Shown here piece by piece: positions 33,055 through 42,484 of a stretch of 64,000 nucleotides of DNA (the stretch's first letter is position 1; the number at the start of each line of letters is the position of its first letter). Source of the stretch: Curtobacterium sp. TC1 (GTDB lineage Bacteria; Actinomycetota; Actinomycetes; Actinomycetales; Microbacteriaceae); assembly GCF_019844075.1 (NCBI RefSeq), contig NZ_CP081964.1, positions 3,782,001 to 3,846,000 of the forward strand, given 5' to 3'. Under the pieces are notes generated by a model, which saw only the letters and a list, made by a program, of their open reading frames with translations, had not been told where the DNA came from and did no database searches. The translations under genes were made by a program, and so were the position numbers.

Positions 33055-33061
33055 CCGCACG

Positions 33062-33664
33062 TCAGGACAGCTTCGCCAGCGCGAGGTTCAGGGCCAGCAC
33101 GTTCACCACGGGCTCGCCGAGGAACCCGAGCTGCCGCGACTCGGTGTGCGATGCGACCAACTGCCGCACCGTGTCCTCGGACACGCCCCGCGCCGCTGCC
33201 ACGCGCGCGACCTGCTGCGACGCGTACTCGGGGCTGATGTCCGGGTCGAGACCCGAACCCGAGGCGGTGACCGCGTCGGCGGGGACGTCCGCCTCCGAGA
33301 CCCCGTCGGCCTCTGCCAGTGCCGCACGCCGCTCCTCGACGGCCTGCAGCAGGTCCGGGTTGTTCGGCCCGAGGTTCGAGCCGGACGAGCCCTGCGCGTC
33401 GTAGCCGTCCTCGCCGGCGGCGGACGGCCGCGACTGGAACCAGCGATCGGCCTGCTTGCCGGTGAACGACTGCCCGATCAACGAGGAGCCGACGGCCGTG
33501 CCGGACGAGTCCGTGACCATCGAGCCGTTGGCCTGGTCGTGGAACGCCGCCTGGCCGACCCCCCAGACGGCGAGCGGGTAGCCGACGCCGAGCACGACGG
33601 TGGCGAGCAGGGTGAGGCGGATCGCCACACCGGTGGAACGGACGGTGGAACGTGCAGATGCCAT
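33062..33664 (-). CDS. kdpC: K+-transporting ATPase subunit KdpC
   Basis: 200-aa single-pass membrane subunit that stabilises the KdpFABC complex. N-terminal anchor LLATVVLGVGYPLAVWGVGQ, then SSLIGQSFTGKQADRWFQSRPSAAGEDGYDAQGSSGSNLGPNNPDL in pattern, VTASGSGLDPDISPEYA, and C-terminal EPVVNVLALNLAL. ATG is 2 bp after the kdpB stop. Convergent with the Abi gene. Confidence 0.95.
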   Translation of the reverse strand: MASARSTVRSTGVAIRLTLLATVVLGVGYPLAVWGVGQAAFHDQANGSMVTDSSGTAVGSSLIGQSFTGKQADRWFQSRPSAAGEDGYDAQGSSGSNLGPNNPDLLQAVEERRAALAEADGVSEADVPADAVTASGSGLDPDISPEYASQQVARVAAARGVSEDTVRQLVASHTESRQLGFLGEPVVNVLALNLALAKLS

Positions 33665-33666
33665 GA

Positions 33667-35760
33667 CTAGAACCCCGGGATGAGACCGACCACGAGGTCG
33701 ATCAGTTTGATGCCGATGAAGGGGACGACCACGCCGCCGAGCCCGTAGACGAGCAGGTTGCGGCCGAGGATCGACGACGCTGCGGCCGCGCGGTACTTGA
33801 CGCCACGCAGGGACAGCGGGATGAGCGCCACGATGACGAGCGCGTTGAAGACGACCGCCGACAGGATCGCGGACGACGGGCTGTGGAGCCCCATGACGTT
33901 GAGCGCTGCGAGCCCGGGGAACGCCGCCTGGAACATCGCCGGGATGATCGCGAAGTACTTCGCGACGTCGTTGGCGATGGAGAAGGTGGTCAGGGCCCCG
34001 CGGGTGATGAGCAGCTGCTTGCCGATGCGGACGACGTCGATGAGCTTGGTCGGGTCGGAGTCGAGGTCGACCATGTTGCCCGCCTCCTTCGCCGCCGTCG
34101 TGCCGGTGTTCATCGCGACGCCGACGTCCGCCTGCGCCAGGGCCGGGGCGTCGTTGGTGCCGTCACCGGTCATGGCGACGAGGTTGCCGCCCTCCTGCTC
34201 GCGCTTGATGTACGCGAGCTTGTCCTCCGGGGTGGCCTCGGCGAGGAAGTCGTCGACGCCGGCCTCGTGCGCGATCGCGGCCGCGGTGCGGGGGTTGTCA
34301 CCGGTGATCATCACCGTGCGGATTCCCATCGACCGGAGCTCGGCGAACCGTGCGGCCATGCCGTCCTTGACGACGTCCTTCAGGTGCACGACGCCGAGCA
34401 GGGCGACCGCGCCGTCCGAGGAGCGGCGACCGACGACGAGCGGCGTCCCGCCCTGGTCGGAGATCTCCGCCACGGTCGAGTCGATCGCGGCCACGAGACC
34501 AGCGTCGGGGGTGTCCGCCCAGGCCAGTACAGCAGCAGCGGCCCCCTTCCGGATCTGCGACCCGTCCGGCAGGTCCAGACCGGACATGCGCGTCTGCGCG
34601 GTGAACGGCACCTCGACGGCGCCGTCGGGCAGTGCCGGCGTCACCCCGGCGTCCGCGGCGAGCGACACGATCGAGCGCCCCTCTGGTGTCGAGTCGGCAG
34701 CGCTGGACAGCGCGGCTGCCTCCATGAGCGAGGCCTCGTCGATGCCCGGCACCGGCACCACCCGTGACGCCCGACGGTTGCCGTAGGTGATCGTCCCGGT
34801 CTTGTCGAGCAGCAGGGTGGTGATGTCTCCGGCGGCCTCGACCGCGCGGCCCGACATCGCGAGCACGTTGTGCTGCACGAGCCGGTCCATGCCGGCGATG
34901 CCGATCGCGGAGAGCAGGGCCCCGATGGTGGTCGGGATGAGGCAGACGAGCAGGGCGATGAGCACCGGCACGCTGACCGTCGCACCGACGAGTCCCGCGA
35001 TGGGCTGCATCGTCAGGCAGACGATCACGAAGACGATCGACAACGAGGCGAGCAGGATGTTCAGCGCGATCTCGTTCGGCGTCTTCTGGCGTGCGGCGCC
35101 CTCGACCAGGCGGATCATCCGGTCGATGAAGGTCTCACCAGGGGTCGAGGTGATGCGCACGATGATCCGGTCCGACAGCACGCGGGTGCCACCGGTGACG
35201 GCACTGCGGTCACCGCCGGACTCGCGGATGACCGGTGCGGACTCCCCCGTGACGGCCGACTCGTCGACGGACGCGATGCCGTCGATGACGTCGCCGTCGC
35301 CCGGGATCACCTCGCCGGCGACCACGACCACGACGTCGCCCTTGGCCAGGTCGACCGATGCGACCTCCTCGGTCTCGTTGCCGTCCGCTGCTGCGTCGGC
35401 CTGGTCGTAGCCGAGCACCCGGCGGGCGCTCGTGGTCGAGCGGGTCTTCCGCAGGGTGTCGGCCTGCGCCTTGCCTCGCCCCTCGGCGACCGACTCCGCC
35501 AGGTTGGCGAAGACGACGGTGAGCCAGAGCCACACCGCGATCGCGATGGTGAACGCGGACGGCTCGACGACGGCGGCGGCCGTCGTCAGTGCTGCGCCGA
35601 CCTCAACGATGAACATGACGGGGTTCCGCCACATGAGTCGCGGGTCGAGTTTCCGCAGGGCGCCCGGGAGGCCCGCCACCAGTTGACGGGGTCCGAATGC
35701 GGACGAGCGGGTGGCCGGCTCCACTGCGGTGCGCGGTTCCGGCTCGGTGGTCACGGTCAT
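33667..35760 (-). CDS. kdpB: K+-transporting P-type ATPase catalytic subunit KdpB
   Basis: 697-aa P-type ATPase. It has the phosphorylation motif [13 protein letters not shown], actuator TGES in [30 protein letters not shown] in pattern, and the hinge [18 protein letters not shown]; about seven membrane helices. ATG 35760 overlaps the kdpA stop (ATGA) and precedes the conserved N-terminus; a longer frame upstream lies inside kdpA and is rejected. A CCGGGAGGCCCG repeat copy falls in codons 29-32. Confidence 0.97.
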   Translation of the reverse strand: MTVTTEPEPRTAVEPATRSSAFGPRQLVAGLPGALRKLDPRLMWRNPVMFIVEVGAALTTAAAVVEPSAFTIAIAVWLWLTVVFANLAESVAEGRGKAQADTLRKTRSTTSARRVLGYDQADAAADGNETEEVASVDLAKGDVVVVVAGEVIPGDGDVIDGIASVDESAVTGESAPVIRESGGDRSAVTGGTRVLSDRIIVRITSTPGETFIDRMIRLVEGAARQKTPNEIALNILLASLSIVFVIVCLTMQPIAGLVGATVSVPVLIALLVCLIPTTIGALLSAIGIAGMDRLVQHNVLAMSGRAVEAAGDITTLLLDKTGTITYGNRRASRVVPVPGIDEASLMEAAALSSAADSTPEGRSIVSLAADAGVTPALPDGAVEVPFTAQTRMSGLDLPDGSQIRKGAAAAVLAWADTPDAGLVAAIDSTVAEISDQGGTPLVVGRRSSDGAVALLGVVHLKDVVKDGMAARFAELRSMGIRTVMITGDNPRTAAAIAHEAGVDDFLAEATPEDKLAYIKREQEGGNLVAMTGDGTNDAPALAQADVGVAMNTGTTAAKEAGNMVDLDSDPTKLIDVVRIGKQLLITRGALTTFSIANDVAKYFAIIPAMFQAAFPGLAALNVMGLHSPSSAILSAVVFNALVIVALIPLSLRGVKYRAAAASSILGRNLLVYGLGGVVVPFIGIKLIDLVVGLIPGF

Positions 35761-37454
35761 GACAGTCCTTCTGCGAGCGGGCCCAGTGCGAGCACCGGGA
35801 AGTAGGTGAGAGCGGTGACGATGACGGCGACGCCGCCGAGCAGCCCGATGAACAGCGGGCGGTGGGTGGGCAGCGTGCCGGCGGTCTCCGGCACTCGGTC
35901 CTGGGCGGCGAGGGACCCGGCGAGCGCCAGGACGAACACCATCGGCACGAAGCGGCCGAGCAGCATCACGACGCCGAGCGAGGAGTTCATCCACGTGGTG
36001 TTCGCGGTGAGTCCACCGAAGGCCGAGCCGTTGTTGTTCGCGCCCGAGGTGAACGCGTAGAGCAGCTCGGACAGCCCGTGGTTGCCGGGGTTGAAGATCG
36101 ACGTGCCGAGCACCTGTTCGCGGACGCCGGGGATGACCAGGGACAGCCCGGTGGCGAGGAGCACCAGGGTCGGCGTCACCAGGATGTACAGCGCCGCGAA
36201 GGTCATCTCCTTGGCGCGGATCTTCTTGCCGAGGTACTCCGGCGTCCGGCCGACGAGCAGGCCGCCGATGAACACCGTGATGACGGCGAGCACGAGCATG
36301 CCGTACAGGCCGGAGCCGACACCGCCCGGGGTGACCTCGCCGAGCATCATGTTCAGCATCGCCATCATCCCGCCGATCGGGGTGAAGCTGTCGAACATGC
36401 CGTTCACCGCACCGGTCGAGGTCGCGGTCGACGTCGTGCCGAACAGGGTGGTGCCGAGGATCCCGAACCGGGTCTCCTTGCCCTCCATCGCCGCTCCGGC
36501 TGCGTGCGTCGCGAGTCCGCCGCCGCCGAGCTCGGCGATCGACATCACCGACAGGGACACGAGGAAGATCGCGCCCATCACGGCGAGGATCGCGTACCCC
36601 TGGCGGTCGTCACCGACGAGCCGCCCGAACGTGCGGGGCAGCGAGAACGGGATGACGAGCATCAGGAAGACCTCGACCAGGTTCGTCCACGCCTGCGGGT
36701 TCTCGAACGGGTGTGCCGAGTTGGCGTTGAAGTAGCCACCGCCGTTCGTGCCGAGTTCCTTGATCGCCTCCTGCGACGCGACGAACCCGTCGGGGATGTG
36801 CTGCGTGCCACCGATGAGCGTGGTGACGTCGGTGCCGCTCCCCCACGACTGGATGACACCGCCGGCGACGAGCACGATCGCGAACACGAACGCACCGGGC
36901 AGCAGCAGGCGACCGACACCGCGGACGACGTCCACCCACACGTTGCCGAGGGTGCCGGACTTGCGGCGGGCGAACCCGCGCACCAGGGCGACGGCGACGG
37001 CGAGCCCGACGGCGGCGGACAGGAAGTTCTGCACCGCGAGGCCGGCCATCTGCACGGTGTAGCCGACGGTCACCTCGGGTGAGTACGACTGCCAGTTCGT
37101 GTTCGCGACGAACGACGCCGCGGTGTTGAACGCGAGCGACGGGCCCACGGCGGGCAGACCGAGGTCGCCGGGCAGCACGACCTGGACGCGCTGCAGCAGG
37201 TAGACGAGCAGCAGCCCGACGACGCTGAAGAGCAGGACGCCGCGCAGGTACACGGGCCACGACTGTTCGGCGTCCGGGTCGACCCCGATCAGCCGGTAGA
37301 CCGCGCGCTCGACCCGGTTGTGCCGGACGGGTGTGAAGACCTTCGCCATCCAGTCGCCGAGCGGGCGGTAGGCGACGACGAGCAGCAGGACGAGCGTGGC
37401 GACCTGGACGATCCCCGCCCAGACGTCGGCGGCGCCCACGCCCACGGCGCCCAC
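35757..37454 (-). CDS. kdpA: K+-transporting ATPase channel-like subunit KdpA
   Basis: 565-aa membrane protein that binds and translocates K+. Selectivity-loop-like segments are visible, for example [28 protein letters not shown], and [33 protein letters not shown] is also characteristic. The GTG at 37454 shares one base with the kdpF stop (TAGTG), and the next Met lies far inside the first helix region, so GTG is chosen. Confidence 0.96.
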   Translation of the reverse strand: MGAVGVGAADVWAGIVQVATLVLLLVVAYRPLGDWMAKVFTPVRHNRVERAVYRLIGVDPDAEQSWPVYLRGVLLFSVVGLLLVYLLQRVQVVLPGDLGLPAVGPSLAFNTAASFVANTNWQSYSPEVTVGYTVQMAGLAVQNFLSAAVGLAVAVALVRGFARRKSGTLGNVWVDVVRGVGRLLLPGAFVFAIVLVAGGVIQSWGSGTDVTTLIGGTQHIPDGFVASQEAIKELGTNGGGYFNANSAHPFENPQAWTNLVEVFLMLVIPFSLPRTFGRLVGDDRQGYAILAVMGAIFLVSLSVMSIAELGGGGLATHAAGAAMEGKETRFGILGTTLFGTTSTATSTGAVNGMFDSFTPIGGMMAMLNMMLGEVTPGGVGSGLYGMLVLAVITVFIGGLLVGRTPEYLGKKIRAKEMTFAALYILVTPTLVLLATGLSLVIPGVREQVLGTSIFNPGNHGLSELLYAFTSGANNNGSAFGGLTANTTWMNSSLGVVMLLGRFVPMVFVLALAGSLAAQDRVPETAGTLPTHRPLFIGLLGGVAVIVTALTYFPVLALGPLAEGLS

Positions 37455-37543
37455 TAGAACCGCTCCGGACGCACGAGCGCCCAGACGAGGTACACGACTG
37501 CGGCGATGCCGAGGACGGCGGCCGCGATGGTGATGCCGATCAC
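37454..37543 (-). CDS. kdpF: K+-transporting ATPase small subunit KdpF
   Basis: 29-aa single-helix peptide, one of the shortest real genes here: a hydrophobic core AAAVLGIAAVVYLVWALV followed by RPERF, the KdpF signature. The GTG start overlaps the stop of the small gene before it (GTGA), and its stop overlaps the kdpA start. It stabilises the Kdp complex. Confidence 0.93.
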   Translation of the reverse strand: MIGITIAAAVLGIAAVVYLVWALVRPERF

Positions 37544-37710
37544 AGCCGTTCCACCCCCTTGGCGATCAGTGCCACCACGCCGAACACGGCGAGGACACCG
37601 GCGACGACGAACACGTCGAACACGAGGGACTCCAGAAGGTCTGCGGTGTCCGCGCCGGGCGACGCGGACGGCACCACGTGTGGTGCCGAGACCGATGCTG
37701 GGTCCTGCAC
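37540..37710 (-). CDS. 56-aa membrane protein at the head of the kdp operon
   Basis: GTG frame of 56 residues: a 28-residue Ser/Ala/Pro-rich N-terminus, then one membrane helix (DVFVVAGVLAVFGVVALIAK) and the C-terminal KGVERL. Its TGA overlaps the kdpF GTG (GTGA), as real operon genes do here. It may be a small Kdp-associated peptide; similar short frames ahead of kdpF in actinobacteria exist to my recollection. The GTG is preceded by GGGAGG in a repeat copy (37710-37721), which may act as ribosome-binding site. Confidence 0.7.
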   Translation of the reverse strand: MQDPASVSAPHVVPSASPGADTADLLESLVFDVFVVAGVLAVFGVVALIAKGVERL

Positions 37711-37771
37711 CGGGCCTCCCGACCGCTCCTAACGGTTTCCTCACGCCGCCCTGGCGGACGCATGCGCCCCG

Positions 37772-38728
37772 CTAACGCGCGCTCGCCGCCCGGAGTCGAG
37801 CTGCCGACGCGACGGTGGCGTCACGGAGGTCGTCCGGACCCTCGACGACGAAGTCGACCGCGAACCCCGCGAACGCTCCGGCGAGCCCCGGCCAGGACCA
37901 CGAGCCGAGCGTGACCCGACTCCGGTCGTCGGGCAGAGACTCGACGACGGCGTCCTCGGGCAGGTAGGGCGTGACGGTCCGGGCGTCGGCGGCCGTCATC
38001 GTCACCGAGCCGGTGCACGGCCACACGTCTGCCTGCGCCGATCCCTTGAACCGCGCCGACACGAAGGCCACGGGGTCGCCGCCGGGGACGGGTCGCGGCG
38101 TGAACGGGACCCGGGTGCGCATCCGCGGGGTGATCCGGTCGATGCGGTGCGTGCGCCAGTCGCCGCGGTCGAGGTCCCAGCCGAGCAGGTACCAGCGGCC
38201 GTTCCGTGCGACGACGGCGTGCGGTTCGACGCGGCGGGGTGGGTGCAGGTCGTCGTCGCCCGCGTACGTGAAGCGGAGGACCTCGTGCAGGTGCACGGCC
38301 TTGCTCACGGCGACGAGCACGTCCGGGTCGGTGCGGGTCCGGCCGGACGTCGTCACGGCCTGCACCGCGTCGACCCGCGACCGGAGCCGCGCGGGCATGA
38401 CCTGCCGGACCGTCGCGAGCGCTCGGGCGGCTGACTCCGCGATGTCCGCTCCGGAGGCGGGTGCGACGGCGAGCGCCAGGGCGATCGCCACGGCCTGGTC
38501 GTTGTCGAACAGCAGCGGCGGCAGGTCGGAGCCCGCTGCGAGCCGGTACCCGCCGGCGGGACCGCGCAGCGCTTCGACCTGGTACCCGAGCTCACGGAGG
38601 CGGTCGACGTCGCGGCGGACCGTGCGAGGGCTGACCTCGAGACGGCCGGCGAGCTCGTCGCCCGGCCAGTCGCGGTGCACCTGCAACAACGACAGCAGCG
38701 CGAGCATGCGCGAGGAGGGTCCGGCCAT
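37772..38728 (-). CDS. WYL-domain transcription regulator (YafY-like)
   Basis: 318-aa regulator. N-terminal HTH_11: RMLALLSLLQVHRDWPGDELAGRLEVSPRTVRRDVDRL in pattern. The middle is a WYL domain with RNGRWYLLGWDLDRGDWRTHRIDRI and the C-terminal WCX extension. It likely controls itself and the divergent VOC gene. ATG 38728 has GAGG 9 nt upstream; the ATG at 38737 is an alternative. Ligand unknown, WYL domains often bind nucleic acids or nucleotides. Confidence 0.88.
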   Translation of the reverse strand: MAGPSSRMLALLSLLQVHRDWPGDELAGRLEVSPRTVRRDVDRLRELGYQVEALRGPAGGYRLAAGSDLPPLLFDNDQAVAIALALAVAPASGADIAESAARALATVRQVMPARLRSRVDAVQAVTTSGRTRTDPDVLVAVSKAVHLHEVLRFTYAGDDDLHPPRRVEPHAVVARNGRWYLLGWDLDRGDWRTHRIDRITPRMRTRVPFTPRPVPGGDPVAFVSARFKGSAQADVWPCTGSVTMTAADARTVTPYLPEDAVVESLPDDRSRVTLGSWSWPGLAGAFAGFAVDFVVEGPDDLRDATVASAARLRAASAR

Positions 38729-38762
38729 GTCGATCATCCTCGGCGAAGAAGCGGACATGATC

Positions 38763-38780
38763 TGACCGCATTGCCGGTCA
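38763..38780. promoter_or_regulatory. candidate operator TGACCG-N6-CGGTCA
   Basis: Perfect 6-bp inverted repeat with a 6-bp spacer in the 62-bp gap between the WYL regulator and the VOC gene; a second partial pair of direct repeats (ATCATCCTCG, GTCATCCTCG) flanks it. Likely site for the WYL regulator. Confidence 0.5.
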
Positions 38781-38790
38781 TCCTCGTTCC

Positions 38791-39210
38791 ATGAGCATCG
38801 AGACGACAACCCACCTCAACTTCGACGGCAACGCCCGCGAGGCCCTCGACTTCTACGCATCGGTCTTCGGCGGCGAGGTCACCGCCGCCACCTACGGGCA
38901 GATGGGCGCCCTCGACGATCCCGCCTGGGCCGACCGGGTCGTCTTCGGCCAGGTCGCCACCGACGCCGGGTTCCGGGTCATGGCCTTCGACGTCTGGCCC
39001 GGGCAGCCCTACGACCAGGGATCGAACGCCTTCTACGTGTTCGTGCACGGGGACGACACCACCGAGATCGAGCGGTACTGGGCCGTGCTGTCCGACGGGG
39101 CCGAGATCCGGCAGCCGCTCGCCCCTTCAGCCTGGGCGCCACTCGCGGGGCAGCTCCGCGACCGGTTCGGCGTGGTCTGGCAGCTCGACGTCGCGGCGCC
39201 GACCGAGTGA
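38791..39210 (+). CDS. VOC-family (PhnB-like) protein
   Basis: 139-aa glyoxalase-fold protein of the PhnB/YjdN-like group: THLNFDGNAREALDFYASVFGGEV at the start in pattern, then FGQVATDAGFRVMAFD and the C-terminal GQLRDRFGVVWQLDV. Homologues are often called 3-demethylubiquinone-9 methyltransferase-like by annotation error. Function unknown; divergent from the WYL regulator. Confidence 0.88.
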   Translation: MSIETTTHLNFDGNAREALDFYASVFGGEVTAATYGQMGALDDPAWADRVVFGQVATDAGFRVMAFDVWPGQPYDQGSNAFYVFVHGDDTTEIERYWAVLSDGAEIRQPLAPSAWAPLAGQLRDRFGVVWQLDVAAPTE

Positions 39211-39220
39211 CGCGGCGGTG

Positions 39221-39241
39221 CGGCCGGGACGGTCCCGGCCG
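39221..39241. terminator. GC-rich hairpin after the VOC gene
   Basis: CGGCCGGGA (39221-39229) pairs perfectly with TCCCGGCCG (39233-39241), loop CGG. It starts 11 nt after the stop codon, a typical terminator position, although without a T-run. Confidence 0.55.
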
Positions 39242-39305
39242 TACCGACGCTCGGACGTTTGTGAACCGCTTCCACACGGAAAGCGGCCGCCGGTAGCGTG
39301 CTGGC

Positions 39306-39839
39306 ATGCCCGAGTTCCGTCCGATGCCCGGCTACGAGCTCGGGGACGGACGGGTGGCCGCCCGCCGACGCCGCTCCCGGTTCGGCCGCGTGTGGCGCTG
39401 GATCGGGCCGCCGGTCGCACTCGTCGCCGTCGTCGCTGCCGCGCTGCTGTTCCACTGGTACGCCGGCGTGGCCGACCAGGTCGAGTGGGAGTGCGCCGTG
39501 TCCACCTGCGGGACGAACGACCCGCGGTCCTTCGCACCGGAGGGGTGCTGGGCACTCCTGGTACTGGCTGCGCTCGGCGTCGGACGGCTGCCGGGACGCT
39601 GGTGGTGGCGAGCCGGGCTGCTGCTGGCGTTCGCCCTCGTCGCCGCGTGGTCGATCGACTGGTGGCGGATGCCCGGGATCGACCTCGGCCTGTTCGTGAC
39701 GCCGATCGGAGCCGGGGGCGTCGGCGCCGTGCTGCTGCTCGCCCGGATCGGGATCGCGGTCGACCGTGCGCGCGGGCGAGCCCACACCGCGCGCCGGCGG
39801 GCCGAACAGGGCAGTCCGCGGGACGTGGCCGAGCGCTGA
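39306..39839 (+). CDS. hypothetical membrane protein
   Basis: 177-aa protein with about four membrane helices (near 34-52, 80-98, 104-120, 127-148), an Arg-rich N-terminal stretch RVAARRRRSRFGRVWRW, and a Cys-containing loop ECAVSTCGTN with another Cys further on that could form a disulfide outside the cell. Not recognised. Leaderless start: TAGCGT (39294-39299) ends 6 nt before the ATG. Confidence 0.8.
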   Translation: MPEFRPMPGYELGDGRVAARRRRSRFGRVWRWIGPPVALVAVVAAALLFHWYAGVADQVEWECAVSTCGTNDPRSFAPEGCWALLVLAALGVGRLPGRWWWRAGLLLAFALVAAWSIDWWRMPGIDLGLFVTPIGAGGVGAVLLLARIGIAVDRARGRAHTARRRAEQGSPRDVAER

Positions 39840-39852
39840 CCCGGTCGGAGGA

Positions 39853-40665
39853 TCAGCCCACGCGGCTCCACGTACTCACCGTCACGGCCGCGGTCACGCT
39901 CGTCGGCGCGAACACCTGCTCGGGGTCGACGTGGTGGTGGCTCGGCCCCATGTGCACGACGTCGTGGACGTCCTCGGCGGACAGGTCCATCGTCCACGTC
40001 AGGTCGTCGGAGGACCGCAGCCCGAACGACGGCGTGAGCGAGTCGTGCAGCCGCCGCTCCTTCTCGGGATCCACCGTGATGGTCGCCTCGGCCAGCTCCG
40101 CCAGGTGTCCGGTGCGCGGGGTCACCACCACGAGGAGGCCCTCGGGGTGCAGCACCCGCGCGTACTCGGTCTGGTTGCGCGGCGCGAAGACGTCCAGCAC
40201 GACCGCGGCAGCGCCGTCGACGACCGGGAGGCGCTCGGTCACGTCCCCGACGACGGCTCCGGCACGTTCGTGGACGCGGGCCGCCCGTCGGATCGCGACC
40301 GCCGACAAGTCCAACGCGACTCCGAGCCTCCCGTCCGCCGCGCGCAGCGCATGCGCCAGGTACGTCCCCGGACCGGATCCGACGTCGAGCACGATGCCGG
40401 GCGCCGTCGCCTCGGCGACGACCGCGGCGAGCGCCCGCTCGACGGGCGCGTAGTGGCCCCGCCCCAGGAACCGCAGCCGGGCGTCGACCATCTCCGGGGT
40501 GTCCGCGGTGAGCGCCCGACGCTTCGCCGGCAGGAGCGTCAGGTGGCCCTGCTTCGCCTCGTCGAACCGGTGCCCGGTCGCGCAGCCGACCTGGCCGCCG
40601 TCGACCCGGCCGAGCGGCTCGGCGCACACGGGGCAGGCGAGCATCGGCAGCAGGTCGTCACGCAC
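39853..40665 (-). CDS. rlmA: 23S rRNA (guanine-N1) methyltransferase, RlmA type
   Basis: 270-aa SAM-dependent methyltransferase. The N-terminal zinc ribbon is LACPVCAEPL and GCATGHRFDEAKQGHLTLL (family: CPLC..C..H), followed by the Rossmann motif VLDVGSGPGTYLAHAL and VVLDVFAPRN. RlmA enzymes methylate G745/G748 of 23S rRNA; the G748 type gives tylosin-related resistance, which cannot be decided here. GTG 40665 is preceded by TACGCT (minus, 40672-40677) by 6 nt. Divergent from the SDR gene. Confidence 0.9.
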   Translation of the reverse strand: MRDDLLPMLACPVCAEPLGRVDGGQVGCATGHRFDEAKQGHLTLLPAKRRALTADTPEMVDARLRFLGRGHYAPVERALAAVVAEATAPGIVLDVGSGPGTYLAHALRAADGRLGVALDLSAVAIRRAARVHERAGAVVGDVTERLPVVDGAAAVVLDVFAPRNQTEYARVLHPEGLLVVVTPRTGHLAELAEATITVDPEKERRLHDSLTPSFGLRSSDDLTWTMDLSAEDVHDVVHMGPSHHHVDPEQVFAPTSVTAAVTVSTWSRVG

Positions 40666-40671
40666 CGGCCC

Positions 40672-40694
40672 AGCGTACGGGGCCTGGCTAGCCT
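40672..40694. promoter_or_regulatory. divergent leaderless promoters of rlmA and the SDR gene
   Basis: TACGCT (minus, 40672-40677) and TAGCCT (plus, 40689-40694), each ending 6 nt before the start codon it serves. The gap between the two genes is only 35 bp, so the two polymerases must exclude each other. Confidence 0.6.
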
Positions 40695-40700
40695 GGCCGG

Positions 40701-41456
40701 ATGTCGCTGCAGCAGCTCTTCGGTCTCGACGGACGCGCCGCCCTGGTGACGGGAGGCAGTTCCGGCATCGGACAGGCGATCGCGGTCGCCCTGGCGGACG
40801 CGGGAGCGCACGTGCTCGTCGTAGCTCGGACACGGTCCACCATCGATGCGACGGTCGATGACATCCGTGCCGCTGGCGGTTCGGCCGACGGCATCGTCGC
40901 GGACTTGTCCACGCGCGCCGGAGCACACGCACTCGCCGCTGAGGCCGGCGACGTCGACGTCCTCGTGAACTCCGCCGGCATCAACCTCCGGCCACCGATG
41001 GCCGACCTCGACGAGGCCACCTGGGACGCCACGATGGCCGTCAACCTCGACGCGCCGTTCGTGCTCGGGCAGCGGCTCGCACCCGGCATGGCGGCCCGTG
41101 GGTACGGGCGGATCGTGTCGATCAGTTCGCAGCAGGCCCACCGCCCCTTCGCCGCCAGTGGCGCGTACGGGGTCTCCAAGGCCGGCCTGGAGGCACTGGC
41201 CCGGTCCCAGGCAGAAGCCTGGTCCGCGCAGGGGGTCACCTCCAACGTCCTCGTCCCCGGTTTCGTACGCACCCCGCTCAACGAGCGGCTCAGCGCCGAC
41301 CCCGCGACCGTCGCCGCCCTCGCGGCACGGACGCTGGTCGGCCGGAACGGACTCGCCTCGGACTTCGCCGCCGCCGCGGTGTTCCTCGCCGGTCCCGGTT
41401 CGGCGTACGTCACGGGGCAGTCGATCGCGGTCGACGGCGGGTTCTCGGTCCACTAG
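40701..41456 (+). CDS. short-chain dehydrogenase/reductase
   Basis: 251-aa classical SDR. Cofactor site LVTGGSSGIGQAIA, NSAG in VDVLVNSAGIN, catalytic S-Y-K in ISSQQAH, AYGVSKAGLEAL. It lacks a strong NADP arginine right after beta2 but has ARTRSTI, so NADP(H) is plausible. It resembles gluconate 5-dehydrogenase/3-oxoacyl-ACP reductase-type SDRs; the substrate is unknown. Start ATG 40701 by leaderless spacing. Confidence 0.9.
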   Translation: MSLQQLFGLDGRAALVTGGSSGIGQAIAVALADAGAHVLVVARTRSTIDATVDDIRAAGGSADGIVADLSTRAGAHALAAEAGDVDVLVNSAGINLRPPMADLDEATWDATMAVNLDAPFVLGQRLAPGMAARGYGRIVSISSQQAHRPFAASGAYGVSKAGLEALARSQAEAWSAQGVTSNVLVPGFVRTPLNERLSADPATVAALAARTLVGRNGLASDFAAAAVFLAGPGSAYVTGQSIAVDGGFSVH

Positions 41457-41523
41457 GTCCTTCGGCGCCTGAGGTACTGGCAGGGCCTGCCTGTGCCGGG
41501 GACCGGCTGGCAGGATCGACGGC

Positions 41524-42462
41524 GTGAAGACACTGGAGTTGCCACAGACGGACCTCACCGCATCCGACGTCGTCGTCGGCCTGATGCGGATCAACGACAT
41601 GAGCGACGAGGACATCCGCGCGCTCTACAGCGCGTCGCGTGACGCGGGCGTGAACATGTTCGACCACGCCGCGGTCTACGGCGAGTGGCACGGCTGCGAG
41701 GAGCGGTTCGGTGCCGCCGTGACGCTGTCGCCCGCGGAGCGCGCAGAGATCGTGCTGCAGACCAAGGTCGGCATCCGGCCGACGCCGAAGGGTGCGTACT
41801 TCGACTTCTCGTACGAGCACATCCTCGAGTCCGTGCACGAGTCGCTCGAGGCACTGCAGACCGACCACGTCGACGTCCTGCTGCTGCACCGCCCCGACGC
41901 CCTGGTCGAGCCGGAAGAGGTCGCGAAGGCCTTCGACGAGCTGCACGCCGCGGGCAAGGTGCACCACTTCGGCGTCTCGAACCACATCCCCGGCCAGGTC
42001 GACCTGCTCAAGAAGCACGTCCGCCAGCCGCTCGCGTTCAACCAGGTGCAGCTGAGCATCACCCACGCCAACGTCATCTCGCAGGGCCTGACCGCGAACA
42101 TGGGCGGCCTCGAGCAGTCGATCTCCCGCGACAACGACATCCTCAACTACTCGCGCATCAACGACATCACGCTGCAGGCCTGGTCGCCGTTCCAGAAGGG
42201 CTTCTTCGACGGCGTCTTCCTGGGCGACCGGGAGCAGTACGCCGAGCTGAACGACGTGCTCGAGGAGGTCGCCGCCGCGCACGGTGTCACACCGACCGGC
42301 ATCGCGGTCGCGTGGATCACCCGCCACCCCGCGCACTTCCAGGTCGTCCTCGGCACCACGAACCCGCAGCGCGTGCGCGACTCGGCGGCCGGCTCGGACG
42401 TCGAGCTGTCACGCGAGGAGTGGTACCGCATCTTCGACGCCGCGGGGCACACCGTTCCGTGA
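41524..42462 (+). CDS. aldo/keto reductase (YdhF type)
   Basis: 312-aa NADPH-dependent oxidoreductase of the AKR superfamily. Catalytic tetrad residues appear as FDHAAVYGEWHGCE (Asp, Tyr), LQTKVGI (Lys) and VLLLHRPDAL (His); the barrel end has QAWSPFQKGFFDG and the cofactor region VVLGTTNPQRVRDS. It resembles YdhF-like oxidoreductases. GTG 41524 follows CAGGAT by 7 nt. Substrate unknown. Confidence 0.9.
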   Translation: MKTLELPQTDLTASDVVVGLMRINDMSDEDIRALYSASRDAGVNMFDHAAVYGEWHGCEERFGAAVTLSPAERAEIVLQTKVGIRPTPKGAYFDFSYEHILESVHESLEALQTDHVDVLLLHRPDALVEPEEVAKAFDELHAAGKVHHFGVSNHIPGQVDLLKKHVRQPLAFNQVQLSITHANVISQGLTANMGGLEQSISRDNDILNYSRINDITLQAWSPFQKGFFDGVFLGDREQYAELNDVLEEVAAAHGVTPTGIAVAWITRHPAHFQVVLGTTNPQRVRDSAAGSDVELSREEWYRIFDAAGHTVP

Positions 42463-42484
42463 GTCGATCGGGCAGGGTGGGGTC

